The notes: generated by a model not told the origin, from the letters alone. A stretch of 64,000 nucleotides of DNA from Mycolicibacterium goodii (GCF_001187505.1 NZ_CP012150.1:2666001-2730000); one strand, 5' to 3'. Positions 24,978 to 34,572 are shown, counted from the first letter of the stretch. Made by a program: numbers and translations.

Positions 24978-26075
24978 ATGAACAACAATCCCACCTTCGG
25001 TGTCGAAGAAGAATTTCTCCTGGTCGATCCTCGCACCGGGGAGCCCATCGGGCGCAACAAGGCCGTGGCCGAGTCCGCAGCCGCCAACGGCGTCGACCTG
25101 CAACTCGAGCTCACCACCTGCCAGATCGAGACCGCGACCGACGTGATGGACAACAGCGACGATCTGCGCAAGGCGCTGGTGCGGTTGCGTCGCGTCGCGA
25201 CCGACGCCGCCGAGGCCAACGGTGCGCGTCTGCTGGCCGTCGGCCTGCCGCCGACGGTGCCACACAAATTCCCGATCACCCCGACGCCCAGGTACCGCCG
25301 GATCGGTCACCGCTTCGGCATGATCGCCCACGAACAGGGCATCTGCGGCTGCCACGTGCACGTCGCGGTGCCCAACCGCGACGCCGCGATCCAGGTGAGC
25401 AACCGGCTTCGCCCGTGGTTGCACCTGTTGCTGGCGCTCACCGCCAACTCGGCGATCTACCGCGGCTCCGACAGCGGATACGCGACGTTCCGCAGTGTGT
25501 TGTGGGCGCGCTGGCCGAGCGCCGGTCCGCCGCCGTTCTTCGACTCGACGGCCCAGTACGACGCCACCGTCGCCATGCTGGAGGATGCCGGTGCCGCGCT
25601 CGACGACGGCATGATCTACTGGGATGTCCGTCCCTCCAAGAAGTTCCCGACGGTCGAGGTGCGCGTCTCGGATGTCCCGGCGACGGTGGCGGAGACCGTG
25701 CTGTTCGCGACGTTGGTCAGGGCCGCGGTGATGACGGCACTTGAGGCCGTGAAGAACGGCGAACCCGTTGCCCCGCTGACGGATTACGTGCTCAAAGCCG
25801 CCTACTGGAAATCTGCGCGGGACGGATTGGACGGCCACACCATCGACCTCGTGGACTCCCACGCGGTGGCGCCGACCGTCGAACTGTTGAACAATCTCGT
25901 CGGGGCACTCCGGCCGGCTCTGGAGCAGCTCGGTGAATACGACACGGTCCGTGCGGAACTCGCGCGTCTCATCGAAACCGGCAACGGGGCGATGCGCCAG
26001 CGTCGGGCCTGGGGGCGCCGCCACGACGCCGCCGATGTCATCGACGAGTTGGCGGCGGCGACTATCGGCGAGTAG
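24978..26075 (+). CDS. YbdK-type carboxylate-amine / glutamate-cysteine ligase family protein
   Basis: 365 residues of the GCS2/YbdK family, which join glutamate through its gamma-carboxyl to an amine with ATP. TFGVEEEFLLVD at the N-terminus is the ATP/Glu-binding strand, CGCHVHVAVPNRD (near 117) carries the conserved HVHV, and VEVRVSDVPATV (near 220) the second acidic strand. ATG 24978 was chosen; TTG 24942 with GAGG upstream would add 12 residues. The convergent gene downstream overlaps by 14 nt and encodes gamma-glutamyl-cleaving domains, which suggests opposing reactions on the same kind of product. Confidence 0.88.
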   Translation: MNNNPTFGVEEEFLLVDPRTGEPIGRNKAVAESAAANGVDLQLELTTCQIETATDVMDNSDDLRKALVRLRRVATDAAEANGARLLAVGLPPTVPHKFPITPTPRYRRIGHRFGMIAHEQGICGCHVHVAVPNRDAAIQVSNRLRPWLHLLLALTANSAIYRGSDSGYATFRSVLWARWPSAGPPPFFDSTAQYDATVAMLEDAGAALDDGMIYWDVRPSKKFPTVEVRVSDVPATVAETVLFATLVRAAVMTALEAVKNGEPVAPLTDYVLKAAYWKSARDGLDGHTIDLVDSHAVAPTVELLNNLVGALRPALEQLGEYDTVRAELARLIETGNGAMRQRRAWGRRHDAADVIDELAAATIGE

Positions 26076-27120
26076 CCGTCCAACTCCGCGCTGCCGCGGC
26101 GAGTCCGTCGATCAGCGCGGCGGTCACCGGGGACAGTCCGTCGGGACCGGGTAGCGGGCTGCGCGGGCTGATTCCGCGTACGCGAGAAGGCAATTCGAGT
26201 TGCACCCCGGCGACGCGGTTGACCGGGTTGTCCGGATGCTGGCCGCGCAGTTCACGGGGGATGGCGTCGAGGTCGGTGACGACGGAATAGCCGGGGATGT
26301 CGATGTGGCAGGCCACGTGTTCGGCCAGCGACCTGTTGCGTCCGCCTGCCAACAGTTGCGTGCCCCGGCCCACACGGCCGTACCCGTGCAGGGACACCAC
26401 GACGTCGACGTGGTCGAGGAACTCCGAAAGCCGTTGGGACTGCTCGGTCAGATACCGAGCCGACGGCAGATGGTGCGGATACCGGTCGGGGTGGCGCACC
26501 ACATACACCGACGCGTCCGACGCTGCGGCGGCACGTTCGGCGATCACGTCGGTCATCTGCTCCAGGCCGCCGCCGTGGATCGCCATGAATCCGAACCGGG
26601 AGCGCAGCGTGCTCGTCTCGACGACGTCGGGATCGGCGAGCAGCTCGGTAAGAGCTTGCGGGGCAGGCGATGTCGCTGATCGCATCTGCTGCGGCCAGTG
26701 CATCGGATCCCACCGGCGCAGGAACTCGATCCACCGGTGCGGCAGCTGGTGGTGCATCGCGCCGTCGAGGATGCGTTCGAGGTATCCCGGGCGTGGTGGT
26801 CCCGGATCGACGCGGTGGTCGATGTAGACCCAGGCCGCGGCGGGTCCGCCTGCGGTGTGCACGATCAGTCGGTCCCGCCGGTACCGCACCGGCACACCCT
26901 CGGCGCTGTCGAGTGCGTTCAGGTCGTGGTCGCTGACCTGCCACAGCACGCCGTGCACCTGGGCACCGGTGAACGGTTCGACGGTGGCCACGCCGCGCTG
27001 GTTGATCAGCCAGTCATGGTCGTCCAACCGTGCGGGTACGGGTTCGACCGCGTCGGGGCAGCGTCGCGCCATCTGCGTCACGCACAGATTCGATCCGTAG
27101 GCGAAGTAGGCGTGCCGCAT
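26062..27120 (-). CDS. Fusion of gamma-glutamylcyclotransferase-like and poly-gamma-glutamate hydrolase-like domains
   Basis: 352 residues. Residues 1-~140 form a GGCT-like domain: AYFAYGSNLCVTQMARRCP and a following HGVLWQVSDHDLNALDSAEGV, with YIDH later. Residues ~165-345 match the zinc-dependent poly-gamma-glutamate hydrolase family: FGFMAIHGGGLEQMTDVIAE, VVVSLHGYGR and ELPSRVRG near the end. Both domains act on gamma-glutamyl bonds, one by cyclising to 5-oxoproline, the other by hydrolysis. The gene stops 1 nt before the mntH stop-side boundary and converges on the YbdK-like ligase. The fusion is unusual; function is inferred from domains only. Confidence 0.8.
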   Translation of the reverse strand: MRHAYFAYGSNLCVTQMARRCPDAVEPVPARLDDHDWLINQRGVATVEPFTGAQVHGVLWQVSDHDLNALDSAEGVPVRYRRDRLIVHTAGGPAAAWVYIDHRVDPGPPRPGYLERILDGAMHHQLPHRWIEFLRRWDPMHWPQQMRSATSPAPQALTELLADPDVVETSTLRSRFGFMAIHGGGLEQMTDVIAERAAAASDASVYVVRHPDRYPHHLPSARYLTEQSQRLSEFLDHVDVVVSLHGYGRVGRGTQLLAGGRNRSLAEHVACHIDIPGYSVVTDLDAIPRELRGQHPDNPVNRVAGVQLELPSRVRGISPRSPLPGPDGLSPVTAALIDGLAAAARSWTATRR

Positions 27121-28344
27121 TCACCCGTTGACGGTCAGATAGATCAACACCACGTTCAAGACAGTAATCAACCCGGCGACGCCCCAGCCAAAAGCGGTGG
27201 TCACGCGGTGGTTCGCGTCCGCACCCATCAGGGCTTTGTCGCTGGTCAACCGGACCAGCGGAATCAGCGCGAACGGTATGCCGAAGGACAGTACGACCTG
27301 CGACAACACCAGCGCCCGGCTGGGGTCGACGCCGATCGCCAGGACGAGCAGCGCAGGCACCAGCGTCACCAACCGGCGCAGCAGCAGCGGGTAGGACTTC
27401 TTGAGCAACCCCTGCATGATCATCGCGCCCGCGTATGCGCCCACCGACGTCGAGGCCAGCCCGGAGGCCAGCAGGCCGATCGCGAACAGCAACGCGACGG
27501 TGGGGCCCAACGCGTCGGCGACCGCGGCGTGCGCGCCCTCGATCGAGTCGGTGTCGTCGCGGCCCTGCAGGTTGGTCGCGGCCACGAGCAGCATCGCCAT
27601 GTTGACCGCGCCCGCGACGAGCATGGCCAGGCCCACGTCGAACCTGGTGACCCGCAACAGCATCCGCAGGCGCGGGCCTTCGGGGTGGCCGTGGCGGTCC
27701 CGCGCCAGCCCGGAGTGCAGATACACCGCGTGCGGCATCACCGTCGCACCCAGCATCGCCGTGGCGAGCAGGATGCTCTCGGCGCCGTCGAACCGCGGAA
27801 TCAGGCCGTCCGCGACCGCGGCGGCCGGGGGAGTCTTGACGAAGAGGCTGGTGAGGAAGCCGATCGCGATGACCATCAGCAGGCCGGTGATCACCCGCTC
27901 GAACATCCGTTGACCGCGCCGGTTCTGCACGGCCAGCAGCAGCAGCGACACCACGCCGGTGATGAGTCCGCCGATCAGCAGCGGCAGGTCGAACAGCAGG
28001 TACAGCGCGATGGCTCCGCCGACGACCTCGGCGAGATCGGTTGCCATGGCAACCAATTCGGCCTGTAACCAGTAGGCGATGCGGGTGGGGGTGCGGGTGT
28101 GGTCGGCGACGGCCTCGGGTAGTGAGCGACCCGTGACGAGCCCGAGTTTGGCCGAGAGGTACTGCACCAGGCCTGCCATGACGTTGGCGACGACGATCAC
28201 CCACACCAGCAGGAACCCGAACTGCGCGCCGGCGCTGACGTTGGCCGCGACGTTGCCGGGGTCGACGTAGGCGATCGCGGCGACGAACGCCGGTCCGAGC
28301 AGCAACCAGCTCGGCCGAGCACGCACCTTCGTGACCTCGAGCAC
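27121..28344 (-). CDS. mntH: Nramp-family manganese/divalent metal transporter MntH
   Basis: 407 residues with about 11 TM segments. The family motif DPGNVAANVSAG is in TM1 (near 28) and MPHAVYLHSGLA, holding the metal-binding Met/His region of TM6, is near 210. It imports Mn2+ (and Fe2+) with protons across the inner membrane. The start is GTG 28344, preceded by GAAGGG. A TTAGGTTAGA element 37-46 nt upstream resembles DtxR-family (IdeR/MntR) half-operators, which would fit metal control. The GGCT/PGA-hydrolase gene follows immediately downstream and may be in the same transcript. Confidence 0.92.
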   Translation of the reverse strand: MLEVTKVRARPSWLLLGPAFVAAIAYVDPGNVAANVSAGAQFGFLLVWVIVVANVMAGLVQYLSAKLGLVTGRSLPEAVADHTRTPTRIAYWLQAELVAMATDLAEVVGGAIALYLLFDLPLLIGGLITGVVSLLLLAVQNRRGQRMFERVITGLLMVIAIGFLTSLFVKTPPAAAVADGLIPRFDGAESILLATAMLGATVMPHAVYLHSGLARDRHGHPEGPRLRMLLRVTRFDVGLAMLVAGAVNMAMLLVAATNLQGRDDTDSIEGAHAAVADALGPTVALLFAIGLLASGLASTSVGAYAGAMIMQGLLKKSYPLLLRRLVTLVPALLVLAIGVDPSRALVLSQVVLSFGIPFALIPLVRLTSDKALMGADANHRVTTAFGWGVAGLITVLNVVLIYLTVNG

Positions 28345-28380
28345 CTGTAACCCTTCTATCCGGTATGGCGAATAGAAAAG

Positions 28381-28390
28381 TTAGGTTAGA
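28381..28390. promoter_or_regulatory. DtxR-family (IdeR/MntR-like) half-site upstream of mntH
   Basis: TTAGGTTAGA matches the first nine bases of the IdeR consensus TTAGGTTAGGCTAACCTAA; the second half is poorly conserved. Its place just upstream of mntH suggests an MntR or IdeR site. Only half the dyad is good, so this is tentative. Confidence 0.4.
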
Positions 28391-28438
28391 CGAAATCTGC
28401 GAGTTACGCCAGGGCCGGGACGGGCCGGAAGGACCGCC

Positions 28439-28666
28439 TCACCAGCCGATGGAGATTCCGCCCAGGCCGAAGCCCCAGCCGTACCACGGGCCGTAATTGA
28501 TCGCCGGAGGCGTCGTCACGATCTGGGTGCTGCCGTTGGTCTGGCACTGCGTGGTGTTGGGCGACACATTGATGCACTGCGGGGCTGCCGCGCCGATGGG
28601 TGCTGCGAGAAAAGCCATGCACGTCGCGGCAGCCGCCGCTGCCAGGCACCGCATTCTGTTGTTCAT
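28439..28666 (-). CDS. Small secreted mycobacterial protein (tandem paralogue 1)
   Basis: 75 residues: signal peptide of ~27 residues ending in APIGAAA, then a mature part with two cysteines (QCINVSPNTTQC) and QTNGSTQIVTTPPAINYGPW, ending in a Gly/Trp-rich tail. The block TTxCxxxGxxQIxxTPPxxxYG is shared with the neighbour at 28758, so the two are tandem duplicates. GGAGTAG precedes ATG 28666. Function unknown; exported. Confidence 0.78.
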   Translation of the reverse strand: MNNRMRCLAAAAAATCMAFLAAPIGAAAPQCINVSPNTTQCQTNGSTQIVTTPPAINYGPWYGWGFGLGGISIGW

Positions 28667-28757
28667 GACCTACTCCGATCGATGGAGCAAGTCTACGTCC
28701 GGAATGTTCTCCGGGAGCTTCTCGAACCGGGCTGCAACGCCCGCCTCAGGAATGTCG

Positions 28758-29024
28758 TCAGAGAATGAAGAACTCGTCGTCCCACGGGAACATGCCGTAA
28801 CCCGGCTCCGGCGGAGTCGAGTCGATCTGCACGTTGCCTTCGGATGCACAGTCGGTGGTCTGGCCGCCCTCGATGGAGCTGCCACCGGTGACCTCGCACT
28901 GCGGCAACAGATGCGGTTCCTTCGGCTCGACGGGCTCGGCGCCGGCCAGCGGCGCCAGGCCGATTGCCGCCGCGGCGCCACCGACGAGCAGGCAACCGGC
29001 AAGCGTGCTCATGCGAAGTTTCAT
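28758..29024 (-). CDS. Small secreted mycobacterial protein (tandem paralogue 2)
   Basis: 88 residues: signal peptide (~30 residues, ending LAPLAGA-EPV), then PHLLPQCEVTGGSSIEGGQT, TDCASEGNVQIDSTPPEPGYG and an acidic tail DDEFFIL. It shares the Cys pair and the QI-x-x-TPP-x-x-x-YG block with the neighbour at 28439. ATG 29024 shares one base with the stop of the DapB-like gene and has AGGAGG upstream, so it is translated from the same transcript. Function unknown. Confidence 0.78.
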   Translation of the reverse strand: MKLRMSTLAGCLLVGGAAAAIGLAPLAGAEPVEPKEPHLLPQCEVTGGSSIEGGQTTDCASEGNVQIDSTPPEPGYGMFPWDDEFFIL

Positions 29025-30124
29025 CAGAGGGTCCTCCTGGAAGTCGTTACCCGCGAAGCGTACAGCCCTTTGCCCGTGATCAGTGGCATGTCGAGCGTGG
29101 TGCGGATGCCCGGGGGTGCCGCGACGACCGCGGGGATCGCGTTGACGACGCGGGCGGCCGTCGCCACCAGGCCGGCGTGGTTGTGGTCGCCGTTGGGACT
29201 GCTGAGGCACAGGTCGAGAGCGTACGACGGTTCCCCGGTGATCTCGATGCGATACGAGCCACCTTCCTGGGCGGGCTGCGGCCAATCGGGGCACAGGTCG
29301 TCGCGCAGCCGGGTGACGTGTTCGAGTACGACGGCCACGTTCCCGTCGACCATGCCGCGCACCTCGAAACGCATTGCCGCCGTGGTTCCTTTGGCGATGT
29401 GCCCGGCGGCGATGCTGAAGTCCTCCGGCGCGGGGACGCGGGTGTGTTCCTCGGTGACCCCGTCGAGTTCGATGCCGAGGCCCGCCGCGAGCTGGCGGAC
29501 CACCGAACCCCACGCGAGGCTCAGCACACCGGGTTGCAGCAGCATCGGGGTCTCGTCGAGCGGCTTGCCGAATCCCATGACGTCGAACATCACCGTCGCG
29601 CTGTCGTAGGTCGCGTAGTCGACGATCTCCATGCACCGGATCTGCTCGATCTGCTGGCAGGTGCCGGCAAGGGCAAGGGGCAGTAAGTCATTCGCGAACC
29701 CCGGGTCGATGCCGTTGACGAACAGGCTGGCGCCGCCCGCCTGCGCGGCGTCCTCGATCGGCTTGACCAGCTCGTCGGGCAGCACCTGCCACGGGTACTG
29801 CAGGAACACCGCGGAGCTACCGACGACGTTGACCCCGGCGGCCAGGATGCGGCGGTAGTCCTCGAGCGCCTCGGGCAGCCGGTTGTCGGCCATCGCGGTG
29901 TAGACCGCGCAGTCCGGCTTGGTCGCCAGCACCTCGTCGAGGTCGTCGGTGGCCTTGATGCCCGTCGACACCGCCAACCCCGCGAGATCTCCTGCGTCCT
30001 TGCCGGATTTCTCCTGCGACGACACCCACACGCCGGTGAGTTCGTAGGCCGGGTCGTTGATGAGCTGGCTGAGGGCGTGCCTGCCCACGTTGCCGGTGCC
30101 GATTGCTGCGACGCGGATGGCCAT
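29024..30124 (-). CDS. Dihydrodipicolinate-reductase-like NAD(P)-binding protein
   Basis: 366 residues with an N-terminal Rossmann fold (IRVAAIGTGNVGRHALSQL) and a domain with NGIDPGFANDLLPLAL near 137, as in the mycobacterial DapB-like/amine-dehydrogenase family. It is not the lysine-pathway DapB, which is much shorter. In M. tuberculosis (from memory, Rv0926c-Rv0927c) the same gene stands next to an SDR, as here. It may reduce or oxidise an amine or imine intermediate. The downstream secreted-protein gene starts on its stop codon. Confidence 0.85.
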   Translation of the reverse strand: MAIRVAAIGTGNVGRHALSQLINDPAYELTGVWVSSQEKSGKDAGDLAGLAVSTGIKATDDLDEVLATKPDCAVYTAMADNRLPEALEDYRRILAAGVNVVGSSAVFLQYPWQVLPDELVKPIEDAAQAGGASLFVNGIDPGFANDLLPLALAGTCQQIEQIRCMEIVDYATYDSATVMFDVMGFGKPLDETPMLLQPGVLSLAWGSVVRQLAAGLGIELDGVTEEHTRVPAPEDFSIAAGHIAKGTTAAMRFEVRGMVDGNVAVVLEHVTRLRDDLCPDWPQPAQEGGSYRIEITGEPSYALDLCLSSPNGDHNHAGLVATAARVVNAIPAVVAAPPGIRTTLDMPLITGKGLYASRVTTSRRTL

Positions 30125-30136
30125 GATGCTCCTTGT

Positions 30137-30928
30137 CTAGAGGTCCGGGATGGGCAGATCGAGGTTCGGCATGGTGAGACCACCGTCGACCTCAAGGGTC
30201 TTGCCGGTCAGGTACGCCCCGGCCGGCGAGGCGAGATACACCGCCGCCGCGGCGATGTCGGACGGATCGCCGAGGCGGCGCAACGGGGTCGCCTTCTCCA
30301 TGGGTTCGCGAAGCGCGTCGTTGGACGCCACCACGTCCAGCGCCGAGGTGAGGATCGATCCGGGAGCGATGGCGTTCACCCGGATTCGGGGGCACAGGTC
30401 GAGCGCGGCGAGTCGGGTGTAGTGCGCCAGCGCGGCCTTCGCGGTGCCGTACGCGGCGAACCCGCGTCCGGCGAGACGGCCCATGGTCGAGGTGATGTTG
30501 ATGATGCTGCCACCGCCCGAGTGTTCGAGCATGAGCGGAACGGCCGCCGAGGTGAGGGCGTGCGCCGTCGAGACGTTGAAGGTGAAGGCGTCGCGCAGAT
30601 CCTTTGTCGACGTGTTGAGCAGGGGAGCGGGCATGGTGCCGCCGACGTTGTTGACGACGATGTCTAGTTTCCCGAAGGCCCCGACCGCGGCCTGCGCGAG
30701 TTCGGCCGTCGCCTCCGGGTGGGCGAGGTCGGCGACCACCACATGGGCCCGCCGGCCCGCCTCGGCAACCTGCCCCGCCACCTCGTCGAGCTGGGACTGC
30801 GTCCGGGCCGCAATCACCACATCCGCACCGGCTTCAGCGAACGCCAGCGCGATGGCGGCGCCGAGGCCGCGGCCCGCGCCGGTCACGATCGCGACCTTGT
30901 CGTCGAGGCGGAATCTGTCCAGGATCAC
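30137..30928 (-). CDS. SDR family oxidoreductase
   Basis: 263 residues, classical [11 protein letters not shown] (16-23), NNVGG, S-Y-K triad with YGTAKAAL near 160, and [12 protein letters not shown] near the C-terminus. It starts with [15 protein letters not shown] from GTG 30928, with TTGGAG upstream. The gap to the DapB-like gene is 12 nt, so they form one operon. Substrate not known. Confidence 0.88.
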   Translation of the reverse strand: MILDRFRLDDKVAIVTGAGRGLGAAIALAFAEAGADVVIAARTQSQLDEVAGQVAEAGRRAHVVVADLAHPEATAELAQAAVGAFGKLDIVVNNVGGTMPAPLLNTSTKDLRDAFTFNVSTAHALTSAAVPLMLEHSGGGSIINITSTMGRLAGRGFAAYGTAKAALAHYTRLAALDLCPRIRVNAIAPGSILTSALDVVASNDALREPMEKATPLRRLGDPSDIAAAAVYLASPAGAYLTGKTLEVDGGLTMPNLDLPIPDL

Positions 30929-31029
30929 GTGTTCTCCAATCGCTTACCGCGCGTCACGCTAGCAGCGTGCCCGGCGCCTCCGCGGGGATTTATGAAACAC
31001 GTTCTAATTTGGTGACTGCCGCCCCGGCG

Positions 31030-34000
31030 TCACGCGCGTAGCGGTGTCGTGTCGATCCCCAGTGCCTTGAGACGCGCGATGTAGGACTGCACGTTGCGCA
31101 GTTTCACATCCTCGTATCCGCGGACGATCTCGGGTGCCGACGCCACCTGCACGGCAGCGTCGAAAGAGTCCCGCGTCAGTGTCGTGCCCAGCTCGCGCAC
31201 CACGCCCTCGTAGTGGGCGGCCAGTGCACGCTCGAGGCGGCGCACGTGCGCGTAGCCGAACGGGTCGAGCGGCGTGCCGCGCAGGAACCTGCCCTTGGCC
31301 AACAACCTGAGTGCACCGTGGCTTCTCGGGCCGAAGCCGATCTTCTTGGTACGCCCCAGTGCCTTCAGCGTCGGCGGGTGCAGCATGTACTTGAGGTTTG
31401 TGCCGCCGGGGACGTCGGCCTGAACCGCCGCGGTGAACGCGGGATCGGTCAGCATGCGGGCGACCTCGTACTCGTCCTTGTATGCCATGAGCTTGTGCAG
31501 ATTCGTCGCGACCGCAGACGAGAATTCGGTGCGATCGGTGACGGCGCGCTCCCGTCGCCAGATCTCCTCGACGACCGAGAGGTAACGCGAGGCGATCCGA
31601 TCGCCCTGGTAGGCAACCAGCTGTGCGGCCCGCCGGTCCAGGATCTCCCGAGTCGCGCCGGTGACCGGGCAGGACGCCAGCAGGTGGTGCGGTACCGCGG
31701 TATCGCTGCGGCGCGCGGTCTCGGCTGCCGACGACGCGTCGCGAAACGCCTCGGGGGCGGCGACGGCGACGCGGCCCCACCGGAACGCGGCCTGGTTGGC
31801 GCGTACCGCCACCCCGTTGACCGCGATCGCCTCCTCGATGTCCTCGGCGGGGATGGGCAGTGCGCCGGCCTGATAGGCGGCACCGACGAGCAGGAAGTTC
31901 GCCGCCGCGGTGCTGCCGAACAGCGTCTGCGCCGCCGCGAGCGCGTCGAACGCGATGACCTGTCGGGCCCGGGTACCGAGGCGATCGAGCAGGACGGCCT
32001 CCTCGGGGTAGCTCACCGAACTGTCGTAGACCATGTCACCGGTCGCGGTCCGGCTCGTGGAGGCGACGGTGACCGTCTGCTCTGCATTTCCGTAAGCCAC
32101 GTTCCGGGCATCGGCGGCGGTCAGGAGGTCGAACGCAAGGATGCAGTCCGCAGCGCCTGCGCTGATCCGATTCGCGGACTGCGCCTGATCAGGGCTCAAC
32201 CGCAGATGCGACGTCACCGGCCCGGCCTTCTGGCTGAGTCCGGTCTGGTCGAGTCCTTCGACGTGCAGCCCGGCTCGCAGTGCGGCCACCCCGAGCACCT
32301 GGTTGACCGTCACGATGCCGGTGCCACCGACACCCGCGAGGAACACGTTGTAGGTGTCGTCGACGGTGCGGACATCAGGTGCGGCGACCGTCGGCGGCGC
32401 GGGCAGCGAGGCCACCGAATGTGACGGGGTATCGGGCATTTCAACGGTCACGAACGATGGGCATTGGCCGTCCAGACACGAATAGTCGGTGTTGCACGAG
32501 GTTTGGTCGATGCGGGTCTTGCGGCCGAACTCGGTTTCGACGGGCTGCACGGACAGGCAGTTGCTCTTGACCCCGCAGTCACCGCACCCTTCGCAGACCG
32601 CCTCGTTGATCACCACACGGGTTCGCCGTGTCGGCAACGTTCCGCGCTTGCGTTTACGGCGGGCTTCGGCCGCACATTGCTGGTCGTAGATCAGAACGGT
32701 GACACCCTTGACCTCGCGCAGCAGACGTTGCGCCTCGTCGAGTCGATCGCGGTGCCACACCTCGACACCGTCGGCGAACGACGCGTCGCGGTGCCTGCCG
32801 GGATCCTCGGCGCACACGATGATCTTGCTGACGCCCTCCGCGGCGAGTTTGTGGGTCAGTGCGGGCACCGACAGTGCAGCCTCGGGATCCTGCGCGCCGG
32901 TCATGGCGACGGCGCCGTTGAACAAGAGCTTGTACGTGATGTTGGTTCCCGCAGCGATATTGGCCTGGACAGCCAGCTGGGCGGAGTGGAAGAACGTGCC
33001 GTCACCGACATTCTGGAAGATGTGCTCGACGTCGGTGTACGGCGCCTGTCCGATCCACTGGGCGCCCTCGCCGCCCATCTGGGTCAGCCCGGTGACCTGA
33101 GAATCGGTGCGCGACGACATGGTCACCAACGTGTGACAACCGATACCACCTCCGGCCAGCGAACCGGCGGGCACCGCGGTCGACCGGTTGTGGGGGCAGC
33201 CCGAACAGAAGTAGGCGGTGCGTTTCGCCGGTAGGACACTCAGCGACAGCGCAGGGGGCCGCGGTGCGCGCACCTGTACGCGCCCGGAGAGAATCTTCCA
33301 CAGCGGCTTCGCGAGTCGGTCCGCGGTCAGTTCACCGTCGGCGGGAATCAGCGGTCGCCCGTCGGCATCTTTCTTGCCCAGCACAGCGGGCGCGCAATCT
33401 GCCCCGTACAGAACGTCTTTCACCTGTGATTCGACGAAGGCGGTCTTGTCCTCCACCACCAGCAGCGTCTCGACTCCGCGGGCGAGCATCCGGATCTTTT
33501 CGGCGCCCAGCGGGTACGGCATCCCGACGCGGAGGATGCGGATGCCCGCGGACCGCAGGTCGGCCTCGGATAGGCACAGGTCGGTCAAGGCCTGACGAAC
33601 CGCGTCGTAGGCGGTGCCGACCGCGACGATGCCCAGCCACGCCTCGGGCGGATCGACCTCGATGACGTCGATCGGGTTGGCGGCGTTGAACGCTTCCACC
33701 ATGGCCCACCGCGGTCCGTACAGGTCGGCCTCGGCCAGCAAGCTGTCGGGCGGTGCGGCCAGGACCCGTTGCCGGTAGGTCCATAACCGGGAATCCCATT
33801 CGATCGAGGGCACGGCGATGTCGAACTCGGCGAAGTCGCGATTCAGCGTCCACAGCCCGTCTGCGACATCGGCCACCAGCTTGATCGCGGGCCAGCACCC
33901 CGATGCGCGCGACAGCGCCACCGCGTACATCCCGAATGCGACGACCTCTTCTGCGTTGCGCGGGAAGAAGATCGGCATCGACAGCGCCGCCAGAGAGCGC

Positions 34001-34503
34001 TCGCTGGCAGCGGGCAGCGTCGACGACTTCGCGGCGGGATCGTCGCCGACGTACACCAGCGCGCCTCCGGTGGGGTGGGCGCCGTACATGGCGGCGTGCC
34101 GCAGTGCATCGCTGGCGCGGTCCAGGCCGGGGCCTTTGCCATACCAGACACCCACCACGCCGTCGTGCGTGCGCTCGCCCTTCGGAAGTTCCAACTGGCT
34201 GCCCCAGACAGCGGTGGCCGCGAGCTCCTCGTTCATCCCGTGGACCAGGCGGATGTCGTGCTGCGCGGTGATATCCGTGAGGCCGCCCAGGAGTTTGTCC
34301 AGGCCGGCCAACGGGCTGCCGGGATAGCCCGAGACGAACGTGGCCACCCGCTGACCGGCGCGACGATCCCGCTCGTGCTGTTCGACCATCTGCCGGGCGA
34401 TCGCCTGCACTCCGGTCATCAACACGGGCCCGGATGATGCCCGGTAGCGCGCATCGAGATCGGACGGGTCCGCTGCGGTACGGGGGTCGACCAGTTCGGT
34501 CAT
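31030..34503 (-). CDS. Indolepyruvate ferredoxin oxidoreductase, single-chain fusion
   Basis: 1157 residues, a one-polypeptide version of the IorA/IorB enzymes that oxidatively decarboxylate aryl pyruvates to aryl acetyl-CoA with ferredoxin. From the N-terminus: a pyrimidine-binding domain (VATFVSGYPGSPLAGLDK near 65, MNEELAATAVWGSQ), a TPP-binding domain with YFCSGCPHNRSTAVP (near 430) and GGIGCHTLV, a 4Fe-4S block (INEAVCEGCGDCGVKSNC near 650 and later DQTSCNTDYSCLDGQCP), and a gamma domain (FLAGVGGTGIVTVNQVLG near 730). ATG 34503 has GGAGGTGA upstream. It is divergent from an Lrp-type regulator, a typical pairing for amino-acid catabolism. Confidence 0.92.
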   Translation of the reverse strand: MTELVDPRTAADPSDLDARYRASSGPVLMTGVQAIARQMVEQHERDRRAGQRVATFVSGYPGSPLAGLDKLLGGLTDITAQHDIRLVHGMNEELAATAVWGSQLELPKGERTHDGVVGVWYGKGPGLDRASDALRHAAMYGAHPTGGALVYVGDDPAAKSSTLPAASERSLAALSMPIFFPRNAEEVVAFGMYAVALSRASGCWPAIKLVADVADGLWTLNRDFAEFDIAVPSIEWDSRLWTYRQRVLAAPPDSLLAEADLYGPRWAMVEAFNAANPIDVIEVDPPEAWLGIVAVGTAYDAVRQALTDLCLSEADLRSAGIRILRVGMPYPLGAEKIRMLARGVETLLVVEDKTAFVESQVKDVLYGADCAPAVLGKKDADGRPLIPADGELTADRLAKPLWKILSGRVQVRAPRPPALSLSVLPAKRTAYFCSGCPHNRSTAVPAGSLAGGGIGCHTLVTMSSRTDSQVTGLTQMGGEGAQWIGQAPYTDVEHIFQNVGDGTFFHSAQLAVQANIAAGTNITYKLLFNGAVAMTGAQDPEAALSVPALTHKLAAEGVSKIIVCAEDPGRHRDASFADGVEVWHRDRLDEAQRLLREVKGVTVLIYDQQCAAEARRKRKRGTLPTRRTRVVINEAVCEGCGDCGVKSNCLSVQPVETEFGRKTRIDQTSCNTDYSCLDGQCPSFVTVEMPDTPSHSVASLPAPPTVAAPDVRTVDDTYNVFLAGVGGTGIVTVNQVLGVAALRAGLHVEGLDQTGLSQKAGPVTSHLRLSPDQAQSANRISAGAADCILAFDLLTAADARNVAYGNAEQTVTVASTSRTATGDMVYDSSVSYPEEAVLLDRLGTRARQVIAFDALAAAQTLFGSTAAANFLLVGAAYQAGALPIPAEDIEEAIAVNGVAVRANQAAFRWGRVAVAAPEAFRDASSAAETARRSDTAVPHHLLASCPVTGATREILDRRAAQLVAYQGDRIASRYLSVVEEIWRRERAVTDRTEFSSAVATNLHKLMAYKDEYEVARMLTDPAFTAAVQADVPGGTNLKYMLHPPTLKALGRTKKIGFGPRSHGALRLLAKGRFLRGTPLDPFGYAHVRRLERALAAHYEGVVRELGTTLTRDSFDAAVQVASAPEIVRGYEDVKLRNVQSYIARLKALGIDTTPLRA

Positions 34504-34572
34504 GGCAGATTCACCTCCAGAGATGGTCACTGCGTATCTGAAAGCCTCCCGCCGGGATACAGTCGGGTCAAC

